Shown in pieces: positions 50,401 through 61,374 of a DNA stretch of 64,000 bases. A program made the translations under genes and the position numbers. The notes beneath the pieces were generated by a model. The model searched no databases. It had not been told where the DNA came from and worked only from the letters and a program-made list of their open reading frames with translations. This DNA comes from Ramazzottius varieornatus (lineage: Eukaryota > Tardigrada > Eutardigrada > Parachela > Ramazzottiidae), in assembly GCA_001949185.1 (NCBI GenBank), contig BDGG01000011.1, forward strand, positions 1,169,005 through 1,233,004, in the 5' to 3' direction. The number at the start of each line of letters is the position of its first letter. The stretch's first letter is position 1.

Positions 50401-53195
50401 TTGACAAGATAATAAAATGAATAAGTTTTTTTTATTTCAGGAAACCATCTCGGTTATCATCGAAGCTTGGCATCAACCACCTCCAACCACCAATGCCAAC
50501 CCGTTTGACTTGGACAACCCATTAGGCGACGTTATTATGTTTCATGGTAAGGAAGGAAAGTCTTACCCGCTTCGTGAAGTCGTTCTCGTTCTTTTTTTAC
50601 CATGCTTTCATTCCTGTTTTCGTGTTCCGTAGACGATCAACTGTTGGCCCAGTCCACCGCTCACCGCACTATTCGCTCTGACTCCAACCGGACCGAAAGC
50701 GTCTTTGTGGTCAACTCCACTCGGCTAACTTATTCCTACCGCGTCATCTGTGATCACAAGTACTACGGGCCCGGATGTTCGGACCTGTGCCGACCCCGCG
50801 ATGACGGCTTTGGACATTACACTTGCACAGCTAACGGTACCCGAATTTGCCGAGAAGGCTGGACTGGACCTTATTGCACCGAACGTGAGTAGCAACATTT
50901 CGCAACTAAATCCTTTATTCGAAGAATTTACTAATAATTGGCTATTTTTGTAGCGGTTTGCGCTGCTGGTTGCAACGCCCAACGTGGCTACTGTGAAGTG
51001 CCTCATGAATGCAGATGCCGCACAGGATGGCAGGGCAAAGACTGCTCGGAATGCATTCGATATCCGGGATGCCAAAAAGGCACATGCCAACTGCCATGGC
51101 AATGTAATTGTCTGGAAGGATGGGGAGGACTCTTCTGCGATCAAGGTATGTAACACATCACATCATGTAGCTCTCCAGTATTTCGTTAGTGCGCTGTCAA
51201 CCGACATGGAGCATCTTATGAGCACTTTTCTACAGAAGTCTACGGATTCTTAATTTTGTTTTTCTTGCAGATCTGAATTACTGTACCCATCATCGCCCAT
51301 GCGTGAATGGCGGCACGTGTACCAACACCGGTTTGGGCAGCTACACCTGTGATTGTCCCAAGGGATTCACCGGTGCGAATTGCGAAGTCCGGAAGGATCA
51401 GTGCGAAGTGGAGAGATGCAAAAACGGCGGAGTTTGTCGGGTAGGTTAATTCTCCTGCTTTGAAGAAATTTTCTTCCCGTTTATTTCACGTTGCGTTTTC
51501 CGCACATTGAATAATATGGCGCTTTCTGTACAGGCTACCGGACCGGGAAATTTCACTTGTGACTGTCCGGAAGGTTTCAGCGGTAAACATTGCGACCTCC
51601 GTTCCAAGACGTGCTCCGACAATCCCTGCAAGAACGAAGGACTGTGCCGTCAACATGCCACCAAAGGCTACGGTTGTCTGTGCAAAGCCGGCTTCGAAGG
51701 CAAGCACTGCGAGCTGGATCGCGACGACTGCCGCACATCACCTTGCAAGAATGGCGGGACGTGTCACGACCTGCTCAACAGCTTCTCCTGCACATGTCCG
51801 GCCGGCTACAGCGGAGCCACCTGCCAGCACAAGACATCCACCGAAGACTGTTCCCTCAGTCCATGCTTGAACGGCGGCACCTGCTCCCCACCCCACAACG
51901 GTCCCACTACCACCTCCACCTGCACTTGCGCCAAAGGCTACGAAGGCGGCTTGTGCCAGACGCCATCCTTCCGTACCTGCGCGGACAGTCCGTGCCGCCA
52001 AGGAGCCAGTTGTGAGAATACCGGCCATGGAGACTTTTTATGCCATTGTCCGCAAGGCTTTGCAGGTAAATAAAAAAAATCTGATGATATTTCCTTAACT
52101 TGGGAAAAAGTAAAATGTTTGAGATGTTGAAACGTACGAGGAGCTGAACCTAACTTTACTCGTGGGTAAAACTATGTATGTGGGGAAAGTTTTAACCGCG
52201 GGTAAAGTAAGGTTCGGCTCCTCGTACAATAATAAAAAATTCAGTTAAGAATTCGATACGTAGGCAAACAATTGTCTTCGAAAACATTTCATTTGAGTGG
52301 CGCACATTTTTAGTCCGCAACACCGACTACGTGCGTCACTTGGGTACACGATCTGGCCGAGTTTTCAAGTGGCACACGCAGACTTTCAATAGCACTGAAA
52401 GAGGGCGCCACTTGGGAAATCAGTCTTGTCGAGTTTGTTTGCAAAATAATAAAAACACGGAGCTAGCCGATAAAATCATATTGATCAATTGAAATCTAAT
52501 TCATTTTGAATGTTGCAGGCAAATTGTGCGATGTAACTGACACGCCCTCTGCTTCGCTTAACCTCATCGAAGACCCCGCGTCAGCCGAACGCCTTCGTTC
52601 CGAAGCCGACTCCAAGTCCAGCTCGTCGACCATCTTCGCCGCAGTGACCGGCACAGCCTGCACGCTGATCGTCCTGCTACTGCTGGCCGCCATGTTCTGC
52701 TTCCTGCAGAAACGCCACAACCAGAAGAAGCAAACCAACAAGAGCCAGTTGACGACCCAGCAAACCCTCAACTTCAACATGAACAACTTCCAGCAGAAAA
52801 CTTCACCTCCCGGTCACGCAGTGCAGATCGCCAAGCCCTGGAAACCCACCATGGTCCAGACATGCCAGAACGACAACGGTGAAGACCTGTACTCCAACTA
52901 CACGGCCTTGCCCAAACGAATCAACTCGTGTTACGGGACACCGTCCAACTATGGGAACACGCTGAGCAAAGGCTTCGAGAACTACTCCCATCCGCCTTCG
53001 CACAACCTTAACCGAAATGCCTCCGATATCTACATGAAAGTCATGACCAACCCAACGTCGCATTATCAAACGCCAAGGAGATCGCACTCTACTGTGGCCT
53101 CACCTAGCCATTATCATCCCGCACCTCCGCCATACTCGGACCATTATCCGGAATTCGAACTGGCGGAGAATGTCCAGCAAGAGTTTATTTACTAA
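47451..53195 (+). CDS. Delta: Delta, Notch ligand (DSL family), about 754 aa
   Basis: Exons 47451-47504, 49498-49779, 50441-50546, 50633-50884, 50954-51145, 51271-51440, 51534-52065, 52519-53195; phases agree. A signal peptide ([14 protein letters not shown]) is followed by the MNNL domain ([29 protein letters not shown]). The DSL domain ([31 protein letters not shown]) follows, then eight EGF repeats. The second carries the DOS motif ([21 protein letters not shown]). One transmembrane helix ([21 protein letters not shown]) precedes a cytoplasmic tail of about 140 residues rich in Asn/Tyr/Pro, ending EFIY. It activates Notch on adjacent cells. No Cys-rich VWC region is present, so Delta rather than Serrate/Jagged. 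Confidence 0.93.
52134..52227. repeat. 94-bp foldback element in a Delta intron
   Basis: Arms of about 38 nt begin GTACGAGGAGC and end GCTCCTCGTAC (52134-52172 and 52189-52227). It lies in intron 7, about 70 bp before the paired 47-nt hairpins. Confidence 0.75.
52295..52413. repeat. Paired 47-nt hairpin units, Delta intron 7
   Basis: Units 52295-52341 and 52367-52413 are each 12 + 23 + 12 nt, with arms related to AAGTGGCGCACG / CGTGCGCCACTT. The 25-nt spacer (ending GGCCGAGTTTTC) resembles that of the FHOD pair. Confidence 0.8.
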
Positions 53196-54036
53196 TGTGA
53201 TCGATTTTGGAAATTTGCGCGCTTTTGCTTGTTATTGACTGCCTTTTTGAGCAGGACAAATTTTTTACAATTTTTTAGTTGTATTAGTGCCTTCAATTTT
53301 ATTCCACGCACCTTCTCTCAAAATTTGGCGCATGCTTACTTTATGCGATTTTAAAGCATCATACCTCCGCCTGTCCATAGTTTTTGCTCCGCGAGCTGGC
53401 ATTATTACTTTCGGACATCGTTCAAAAGAATATTTCTTGTACGAGCTGTGGTACTTGGCAATATTTCAACGACAAAAACGGCTTTTCGTGGAGTCTGGAG
53501 CCGAAACATCACGTCAAGTGGAAAGTTCTGATTCAAATACGATAAGTGAGAGAGTTAGAAGATTGTGGCTTCACGTGCGAAGGCCGGAAAAAAAGGAACA
53601 GCGATCGGCAGCCGGTAGCGCTTCATTTCCCACACCATGGTCGAATCCAGGGACGTATACTTTCTTTCCTGATCGCCATAGAAAGGCGGCAAAGCCAGCG
53701 CAACAGGTCTACTGCTGATGGTCGCGATTGCTTGACCTACACTTTGTCTGGATTGATAGGGACTTGAGGCCAGCGAAAGACAACAACAGGTTCAAATTCC
53801 ATCTCAATTCAGTGGGCTTTAATTGCTGAGCCGTTCAGCATAGGGAATATAGCGAGCCAAATTTCACTTAATTTGCATACAGGAAATATATCCCTTTTGA
53901 GGCAAACTCTGCATAATTTTTCGCAAACAAATTCTGACAGATGTAAGGATATCAATGGTTCACGATCGACCCATTCCAATACATCGAGGAACTGTGCCAT
54001 CCGACATTAGAGTTTTAACAAGGTGATAACAGATCA
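53196..54036. other. Delta 3' UTR and intergenic
   Basis: Lies between two convergent genes. No canonical AATAAA was found near the Delta stop. ORFs at 53287-53767 plus have no domain. Confidence 0.4.
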
Positions 54037-55169
54037 CTAAACAGCGTTCGCGGTTAGACTCTTTATCCAGGGCACGTAAAAGCTGACTTTGGTGTACACA
54101 GCCGGCATCCTTGGAATTCCGCAACCCGCTGACGGTCCAAAGCTTACCAAGCCTTGTACTACCCATTTCCTCGTCGTTGAGTTTTGGCACACCAGTGGCC
54201 CTCCGCTATCACCCTGTTCAAACACAACCATAAGAAACATTACCTCAACAGACGGAAACGTCACTGTCGAAAATCTGGTCGTTGCAGGAGAACACAGAGC
54301 TTACCGAGCAAGCATCCACGCTGCCATCTACTGTACCAGCACACACTTGGCTAGCCGCGATCGGTGCGGTACCGCAAGTTGACCGACTGATGATTTGCAC
54401 GTTACCCTGTTGCAGCTTGACAGCCTGGACTTTACCCATTAGCCCCCATCCGGTGACGATGCATCGGGTGCCGGCAGCCGGTTCTTCCGAGACAACTGGT
54501 AAACACACCGGTAGGACTTTGCTCCTGAATGTCACGGCTTTTGAAAGGCGGAGTATGGCGATATCGTGGATGAAGTTACGTGACTGTCCGCCATAGCTCG
54601 GATGGAGACGCAACCGCGAAACTGCAATGTTCTCTTGTCCGCCATTTTGTACACGAATGTCATGTTCGCCGACTCGCACAACGTAGTTCCCATTCACCGC
54701 TCTGAATGCACACAAATGAAATAATTGTAATTAATAATTAATTAATTCCCATCGTTCACGGACGAAAAAACCGAAAGCGAGTTTTAGAAAAACCGGAAAT
54801 TATTTTTCCGTCGACTCACGATTCCAGACAGTGAGCGGCTGTAATAACGTAGATATCATTTAGCAGACTTCCGCCGCACATCCAGTTTATCTGGCCATTG
54901 GTCATCCTTCTTCCCAGACGGACTTGCCATGGCCAGCTTCCGGCAACTGCATCGACGCCACCTACCGAAACACATGCTCTCAAAAACTCAGAGACTTAGG
55001 GAGAGCTAACCCGGCTTCCGCTTATTTTACCTTTGACACGTGTCGTGATAGATCGAGGTTGTATCTGAGGTGTCCCACACGTAAAATTCTGCGCAAATGA
55101 GAGCTGAAATAGCTCTGAAACTACCGTAAGACAAGCGATCAACCACGCAATCACACCCGAGATTTCCAT
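54037..55169 (-). CDS. Trypsin-like serine protease (S1), secreted zymogen
   Basis: Minus exons 55169-55031, 54961-54820, 54701-54305 and 54213-54037, phases consistent, about 284 aa. A signal peptide ([16 protein letters not shown]) leads to a short propeptide and the activation region [18 protein letters not shown], with probable cleavage after Arg. The triad is complete: TAAHC (His), DIAIL (Asp), GDSGGP (Ser). DACSGDSGGP places Asp at the base of the S1 pocket, and SFGPSAGCG supplies pocket glycines, so specificity for Lys/Arg is expected. There are no CLIP, CUB or SRCR domains, so digestive, clotting or immune roles cannot be told apart. Confidence 0.9.
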
Positions 55170-55448
55170 TCTAACTACGTCAAATTACTCGAGTCTTCCG
55201 AAAGAATTAGTGAAAGTATGACTTCGGTTGTGGAGCTTAAATATAGATCGACGAGGATGTAACCGATCTAGAATATGTAAGCAACAGCATGATGTCATCT
55301 TTGTAGTAACTTAATTGTTTCAGTGTGTCGCATTATCAAAATCGCTGGCGGACAATTTGATCCACTTTTTACAGCCTTTTGATGGTAAATTAATCTGAGG
55401 TGTGTACCTTATCCAGATTAAACATTCGGTTCAGAAAACCATGTTATG
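55170..55448. other. 5' flank of the protease gene
   Basis: AT-rich; probable promoter region of the minus-strand protease, with TATTTAAGC read on the minus strand near 55236-55244 as a possible TATA-like element. Confidence 0.3.
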
Positions 55449-55559
55449 TTAGTATTGTGTCGGCAGACGCGGAAGTGCCTCTTGGATTAAACATTTTGGT
55501 GTAAAGGCCGACAGTATCACTAAACAAACCCCCATTGCGATGACTCTGATTTTACTCAT
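55449..55559 (-). CDS. Possible small secreted peptide, 36 aa
   Basis: ATG at 55559 opens a strong signal-peptide-like stretch (IRVIAMGVCLVILSAF) followed by a short tail ending LPRLPTQY. An AG lies just before the ATG. Too short to assign; it may be the first exon of a longer gene or chance. Confidence 0.25.
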   Translation of the reverse strand: MSKIRVIAMGVCLVILSAFTPKCLIQEALPRLPTQY

Positions 55560-55752
55560 CTGGTGATTCGTTATCGGCCTGAAATACGAACATTTGTTAA
55601 GTGTTTTTGATCTCTGGGCCAAGGTAATTTGGTTCTTCTCTGTGTACAGTGTTTCAGTTATGCTGAACAACGCCGAAACCACGAACTCCATATTACTTGT
55701 ACGGAGGATTGTAGCGGTTCCTCACATTAACTAGTCGTGCACGTTAAGTGAT

Positions 55753-55824
55753 GGGCGTTTAGCTCAGTGGTAGAGCGCTCGCTTTGCATGCGAGATGCCG
55801 TGGGTTCGATCCCCACAACGTCCA
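55753..55824 (+). tRNA. tRNA-Ala (TGC)
   Basis: A 72-nt cloverleaf: acceptor GGGCGTT/AACGTCC, D arm GCTC...GAGC, anticodon stem CTCGC/GCGAG with loop TTTGCAT (anticodon TGC at 55785-55787), T arm GTGGG-TTCGATC-CCCAC, discriminator A. No intron. A and B boxes are intact and it is probably functional. Confidence 0.97.
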
Positions 55825-55825
55825 C

Positions 55826-55830
55826 TTTTT
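55826..55830 (+). terminator. RNA polymerase III terminator
   Basis: A run of T directly follows the tRNA 3' end (CTTTTTGG), the standard Pol III stop. Confidence 0.85.
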
Positions 55831-56593
55831 GGCGCGACCGCGGGAAAACGTATGATGAGTTGGATCAGAGTGTATCAATACTGCCTCTAGTGTGTTCTCT
55901 GCAATACAGGCTTCTGTACAGGCTCGTTGATACACTGGGGAAGTCCATTCTCCCAATCAAGCATAGAAAAAAAACGCTGGGGTTTAATTGTTTCTCGGGG
56001 AGGAATTTTTCTGTTGATCGTGAGTTAGGCCTTGATTGACTGGGGAGAAATTTCAGAACCTGAGAACCGCCGTTGATTTTGGATACCATTGATTGACTAG
56101 GAATTGGGTATCAACGCGCGCTCTTAATGAAGTGAACACACTAGTGGCAGTATTAGGGGCCTTCGAAGACTGATTACATTTAATCATTACAACGCTGGTG
56201 GGATTACACTCTGGTGTAATTGGCACCACCCTCACGTCACGATTCGGCTATTCGTTCACCGAAAGCGAAATCCGTTAATTCGATGTAATTACGACCTACT
56301 GTGGACTAGGGCCGCAGGTCCAAAAGTACGCTGTAACTGTGCTGCGCATATTACCAGGGCGCTGTACGCTACGCTGTGCTGCACAACTTTCATGCCCAGT
56401 GGCTAAGCAGCTGTGCTGCAGAGGCACGTTGACCTGGTGCAACTGCTCGGAACGTCGATGTAGTGACGTGATTTGTAATTTAGTCGTTGATAAAACTTGG
56501 ATTTTTCCATTGCGTTCAGACTCACGTCGATTAGAATCTAAATTTCACCACATTCCATGTACATGTCTCAAATACTGTTTTTTTCTTTCTAGG

Positions 56594-56815
56594 TTAAGTG
56601 GATCAAGCGTCCCTTCTGGAACCGTCTGCATAACAGTCCGAAGATGGCCCCGCCATATTCAGCGGATAACACGGACGCGACGGATGACGTCCCGAACTCA
56701 CACCACGGGCTTCCCGGTGCCTGTGCAGCTGTTTGGCGTTCTCTTGATCGTCGTGAACACTCTGGTCAGACACACACTTGGATGTCGCTTGCACGACATT
56801 TCCGTTGATAGCAAC
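56594..56815 (+). CDS. Possible exon, unidentified
   Basis: After a good pyrimidine tract and TCTAG, an open frame reads VKWIKRPFWNRLHNSPKM, then an acidic Asp/Thr stretch, to a stop near 56808. A second frame over the same DNA encodes a hydrophobic stretch (LFGVLLIVVNTLV). I cannot tell which, if either, is real. Confidence 0.25.
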
Positions 56816-56982
56816 TAGCTAGTGGTTCTGACCACTGGAAAGACCGAGCAAAGGAGGCAAACCATTGTAGAGCGAGCACGTTTACTGCTTTGCGTTGCCT
56901 AACGCAAGTAATCGTTTTTCCTCGGCAAGTTTCCCTTGTATCACAGGAGAATCTGCCAGCTTAGCAAGGCGTCAAAATCAAA

Positions 56983-57330
56983 CTATCGCAGAAACGCTAT
57001 GTCTGACAACGACCGTACTCGAGAACAGCCAATAAATGATAGCCCTATCGCAAACCCGTTCTTTCCTACGTCAAGAACCACGCTTGGCAGGGTTGTCCCT
57101 TGCGCCTTGCGCACCGTAGCCGCATGTGCGAGTAAAAGGGGAATTTGATTCCGTGATAGCGGCGTTCCGGAAGTGCTGAACCATTTCCTTTTGAATGGAT
57201 CGATAGGAACGATCCTAGGTACGATAGGACTGAACGAAGGTTCCGTGTAATCCTGATCTTCACTCGATTCAATCGAGTCACTCACTGATCGCCGAAATAA
57301 ACGGGTGGCCAATAATCGATAACAGGCCAA
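56983..57330 (-). pseudogene. PIF1-like helicase C-terminal fragment (Helitron-type remnant?)
   Basis: The minus ORF contains RNQIPLLLAHAATVRKAQG followed by TTLPSVVLDVGKNGF and SRVRSLSDIAFL. These are helicase motifs V-VI of the PIF1 family (T-x-x-K-S-Q-G-x-T-L, then LSRVR). The upstream helicase core is absent and the reading frame stops after the motif, with LRxFDFDALL continuing past a stop. Such fragments usually come from Helitron Rep-Hel proteins. A small hairpin (TTGCGTT/AACGCAA, 56892-56910) lies beyond its 3' end. Confidence 0.6.
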
Positions 57331-57816
57331 TAATTAGTTTAGTTACGTGTACTGTTATCGTAAGTCGTAACTTGTGACTCACAGTACGGTTCCCCAGTAA
57401 AATTTTTAATCGCCCCGATCAAGTGGCGTGTCATTTTTCAGTACTATGTTTGTGATATCTAAAAGCTCGCAGAATCTGATCGCCCATTGAAATCTCGACA
57501 GAGTTAAAAGGGCATCGCTTCGCTCGGCCTGATGATGGCTTTACTCCTGTGTGATCGCCAGCAAAATAGCTCAGCCTTAGACACAAGTTCAAAAATAAGG
57601 CAAGAGAGCCAGATCTAGAGAAATAAATATAAAACACAATAACTACTTTAAGGTGATATTCCGACGAGCCTCCAGAGTAGGTCTACATTTCCCCGAAAGT
57701 TCGGTGTAAAGCCTCTTCGGTGATCGGAGTCACCCAATCGTGAGCTGTGGTGGGAGGCGCTCCCGGTGGTAGTGGATTGTCACCGACGGTGAAATTCAAC
57801 CGATCTTAACTTTGAA

Positions 57817-57836
57817 CCCCCCCCCCCCCCCCCCCC
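57817..57836 (+). repeat. Poly-C tract, 20 nt
   Basis: Uninterrupted C run; its length is likely to be unreliable in assembly. Confidence 0.85.
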
Positions 57837-57965
57837 TAATGCTGTTGTGGTTCAAACTGGTTTTCATTCGATATTTTGAATCGTTTCTGCGTGCCTTCTT
57901 CTGCAATCTCCATACCAGAAAGCAGACGTTGCTGTAGCGATCGTGGCGTTCTTCATGCCTTGTAG

Positions 57966-58291
57966 GTTGTGGATCACGGAACAGCTGGTCGATCGGGCGG
58001 AGCAGATATGGCGTTTACTGAGCAACGGGCATCTTCAACAGGCTCTGTTAGTCCTACTTTAATCTCGGATGGGAACGATTCTTTCTGCTCTGCAGCCTCA
58101 TCTGACGATCTGACGATTGTGGGGACTTACGTTCCGGTTATATTTTGCAGACAATTGCGATGAGCGACGTGCGACGTCTGGCTTCGGAAGTGAACGGCTT
58201 GTTTGGTGACGAAACCGCACATGATATCTGTGAAGTCCAGTTCCTTATCGACGAAGTGTTGCAGAAAGTGGCCGAAGAGGGATTCTACTAA
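57966..58291 (+). CDS. Hypothetical small protein, two candidate exons
   Basis: Exon A starts after TGTAG at 57966 and reads Ser-rich protein (TGSVSPTLISDGNDSF, AASSDDLTIVGTY). Exon B, 58151-58291, starts after TTTTGCAG and reads MSDVRRLASEVNGLFGDE then FLIDEVLQKVAEEGFY and a stop. Both look like genuine protein and join in phase 0, but only if the intron is 20-32 nt, which is unusually small for an animal. Alternatively A and B belong to different transcripts. Family unknown. Confidence 0.35.
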
Positions 58292-59255
58292 GTGTTCGTT
58301 TTTGTTAGACTTGTAACATTACTGTCTTTTCTTCCGCATTCCGCGGTTCTCTCCGAACTCTTGTAAAATCCTTAGGAGACCTTATAATGTCTCCCGAAAT
58401 CCTCGGTGGATATTTAGACAAAACGGGAAGGCGAAAAAATCAGGGAATTGGATGCCTTGTATCTCTCGCGCACCATACAAATAACGCAGAGTTCTGACTT
58501 TCTTTACCTTCCCCGTTTTGAACGTGACCGAACCGATCTCAAATCGCATTGTTGCCAGTGACAAAAGGTGGTCTCTGTAAGATATTCTGAAACGAAATGT
58601 GGAATATTTCGAAAGAGCGGAAGCACGCCCAAGAAAAAATAATCGTAGATTCGGAGTACACCGCACTAGGGGATCCTGGATGTTAGTAGCAATATGTACT
58701 ATCAGTCTACTAAATTGCACATGTGTGCGCATCACCTGTGCATTTCGATCTAGCCAATCAATCAATCAGGAAGCACATTTGATTACTTGATTGATGAAAC
58801 TCGCTTGATCTCTTGAATTTCGTGATTGTTTCAGCTGAATTTTGTTCGGTTGATTGTTTGGTTGCATTGCATTGATTTTTGATGATCCGGTCCACCCGGA
58901 TTGATGATTGATACGACCGACTTGGCTCGGTCGTTCGCCGAAAGATCGGGCCAAGTTGGTGGCCGGCTGACAGGCTGTCATGTCAGGGAGTGACATGACA
59001 GTCTGGCAGTCAACCGCGTGACGTTAGGATACTTCGTAACAGGTATCATCCTTTTGTTCACCACTGTCTAATCTTCCCGTTTAGCGGTGACTTTCGCCCA
59101 CCTTCCCTAAGACCACAACTCCTTTTGCTGCCTCCACCCCATCCGATTCTAATCAGCTGGTTGCTAGCACCATAACAGTGTTGACAGAGGGCATGCGAAA
59201 CAAGAAGTTCCGTTTTCGACGGAATACACAAATCGGGATTCTCATACAGGTGGAT
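58292..59255. other. Intergenic, GATT-rich stretch
   Basis: 58745-58910 is rich in GATT/AATC words forming weak palindromes. The minus ORF 58382-58765 has no domain. Confidence 0.3.
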
Positions 59256-59528
59256 TCATAAGTGTTCTGCCAATACAAGGCCCATTTCGTAAAACCGTTT
59301 CGTCCAGTCCAGAAAGATAGTTCTGCCATCTCTTACCATCCTGAGGAAACGCAAGATACTTTGATTATCAGGAAGAGACGATATCCTTAAGATATATGCG
59401 ACTAAGGTTGGAGTTTGGTAGCTTTCAACAGAGCATGTTTCACAAAGAGCGAAACCAAATGCAACAGCACGCTCATGCAGCATCTTTGGTAGCAGAACCA
59501 TGCAGTTAAATCCAGCCCAGCGTTTCAC
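59256..59528 (-). CDS. Hypothetical ORF, 90 aa
   Basis: Minus ORF with balanced composition (HERAVAFGFALCETCSVES, DGRTIFLDWTKRFYEMG). It could be an exon of a minus gene that also includes the ORF at 60312-60788, but splice links were not established. No family recognised. Confidence 0.25.
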   Translation of the reverse strand: MKRWAGFNCMVLLPKMLHERAVAFGFALCETCSVESYQTPTLVAYILRISSLPDNQSILRFLRMVRDGRTIFLDWTKRFYEMGLVLAEHL

Positions 59529-60311
59529 TATCAGAGCGATAAGCTATGAGAACGCTCTTACCACTTTCAGAAGATTTCAAGGATCCAGAAATATGACAGC
59601 CGCTCGCCCTCGGTAGAAATCTCCAGCTCAGATGAGTGTGCCTGGTAACGGGAATCAGCTGTTCCGAGAATATCACAGCGACTTCTGTTGATGTCTGGAA
59701 GATATCAGCTAAGAGCAGGGCAGCGGATAGGACAGAGAGGAGTGAACAAAGATGAGGGAAGGTTTTGATGACAATTCCAGCAGGAGCAGTTGTGACGGAA
59801 ATGAAATTTCATCGTCCAAAATTCAAAAGTACTTGCGCGTGCATCAGCAACATGGATACCAGCGCACAGCCTGCGCTCGGTCACGTATGCGCCGGTTGAG
59901 ATAAATGTACTCTGGGTACCTGTCCGGCGCTAACTGAAGTACGAAATACACTTCGGTCGCTACTTTGCTAGGTACTCTTTTTTTCTTGGGACCGCAAGAA
60001 ATTGCGAATCGTGACCGACACCAAACGAAAATCATGGTTACTGTCTGGTTAGAATCTTACCGTCTAGACCGCTATATAATCCTTCTGCCCGTCATAACAA
60101 TAGTCGCAGACTAGACCTCTCTGGAACGGGGAAGAATCGTAAAAGAACCTTGTCGTTCAGTAAAGGAAATGTTTTTCGGTCGACTCAAAACACTGCTGTT
60201 GCAAGTCAGCTCTAGAGTGCACATTGAACATAACGCTTCCGCAAAACTGCAGGAGGTGGAACTGGAAACTCTCCTTCACACACCAGGAAGAGAGTACCCG
60301 ATACTAAAGGA

Positions 60312-60788
60312 TTACCACCAAGTCAAAGAATTAGAGCACTTCCAGCGAGAAAAAGTAATTTCCTCTAGAGAGGCTGCAACAAATGGCTGTGGAGAGTTTA
60401 TCTTTTGTCTTCCCCCATGCTCCTGCAGTAAAGGCCTGAACTCACTGCCGAAAAAATGACTGAAGTACCTTACTAGTATCGGTGAATAACCCGATAAAGA
60501 ACTCGAAGGTTCGAAGTCAGGAGAATTTTTTGAAAATGTTCGTGGGAGGAGTAACAAGTCATACTTCCCGTTGGCATGAACCAGCTGTTCGAACTTCTTC
60601 AGGTATGGGATAACGTCAGGGGCGAGGAACTTGGTCTTGAGGGTTTCCGCATTTGGATCTTGTTGGTTGCAATTGACCGCATTTCGCAACCATTCGCCGA
60701 AAAGTCTGTAGCCATCTGCCCAGAACTGCGTATTAAAAAACGGTGAATACTCTATTGACTGCAAAATCACGCGCACATGTACAAGCAA
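60312..60788 (-). CDS. Hypothetical ORF, up to 158 aa
   Basis: Minus ORF whose first two thirds look protein-like (IEYSPFFNTQFWADGYRLFG, PYLKKFEQLVHANGKY), aromatic-rich and without repeats. The rest may be intron or UTR. Not identified; no signal peptide or transmembrane segment. Confidence 0.3.
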   Translation of the reverse strand: MLVHVRVILQSIEYSPFFNTQFWADGYRLFGEWLRNAVNCNQQDPNAETLKTKFLAPDVIPYLKKFEQLVHANGKYDLLLLPRTFSKNSPDFEPSSSLSGYSPILVRYFSHFFGSEFRPLLQEHGGRQKINSPQPFVAASLEEITFSRWKCSNSLTWW

Positions 60789-61098
60789 CCAGCTGTGGTC
60801 CGCGATTTATTCAATATGGGAGTTTCACAGACATTTTTAGTTTATGCTGCACTTATGGCAGCTAATTACATCACGGCCAAGTTCATTAAGCTAACTTGAA
60901 GAGCGGTTTTTTTGGGGACCTACCAGGATCTAGCGTGGTCGCAGCTAGACCCTGGCTGCACTTTTTCCTCCACCAGTGTTTCTGTACTTGCTTCCATATA
61001 CTGTATATGGTCTGGGTAACTCGGGAGATGAGAGGGAGTAAGGCCTAAGGGAATTATTTTTGGTTCTTGTTCTAAATCTGCAAATTTTGCTCTTCGCA

Positions 61099-61374
61099 AT
61101 GAGCACGCCACTTGAATGCGAGCAGAAACTCCCCACCTCAACCACCACAACGCCACCGGCTGCTCAGGCCAAGCCTGATTCGAAAACTGGATCTTTTATT
61201 TTCGCCACATTTCTGGTTGCGCTTGTGATAGGGTGCGCCACGTCGTTCCCAATGCTTCAGTTTTTACAAACATCTTTGAGCCACCTTCTGTGTTTTCGGT
61301 TGTGCATTTTCATTTATCTGGCCGAGAGGGTTTCAAACATGCTTCGTACCGTGCTCACCCACTTTAGAAACTAA
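61099..61374 (+). CDS. Possible small membrane protein, about 91 aa
   Basis: ATG at 61099 gives a Thr/Pro-rich head (KLPTSTTTTPPAA) then a hydrophobic segment (SFIFATFLVALVIGCATSF), then a second, less regular one. It might instead be a first exon spliced downstream. Unidentified. Confidence 0.3.
   Translation: MSTPLECEQKLPTSTTTTPPAAQAKPDSKTGSFIFATFLVALVIGCATSFPMLQFLQTSLSHLLCFRLCIFIYLAERVSNMLRTVLTHFRN

Noticed and set aside
56339-56818. 159-codon ORF reading through 56594
   Set aside because: The first part has erratic composition and crosses a good 3' splice site; not supported as one exon.
57420-57440. Another AAGTGGCG start of the 47-nt hairpin family
   Set aside because: No complementary right arm at the expected 35-nt distance.
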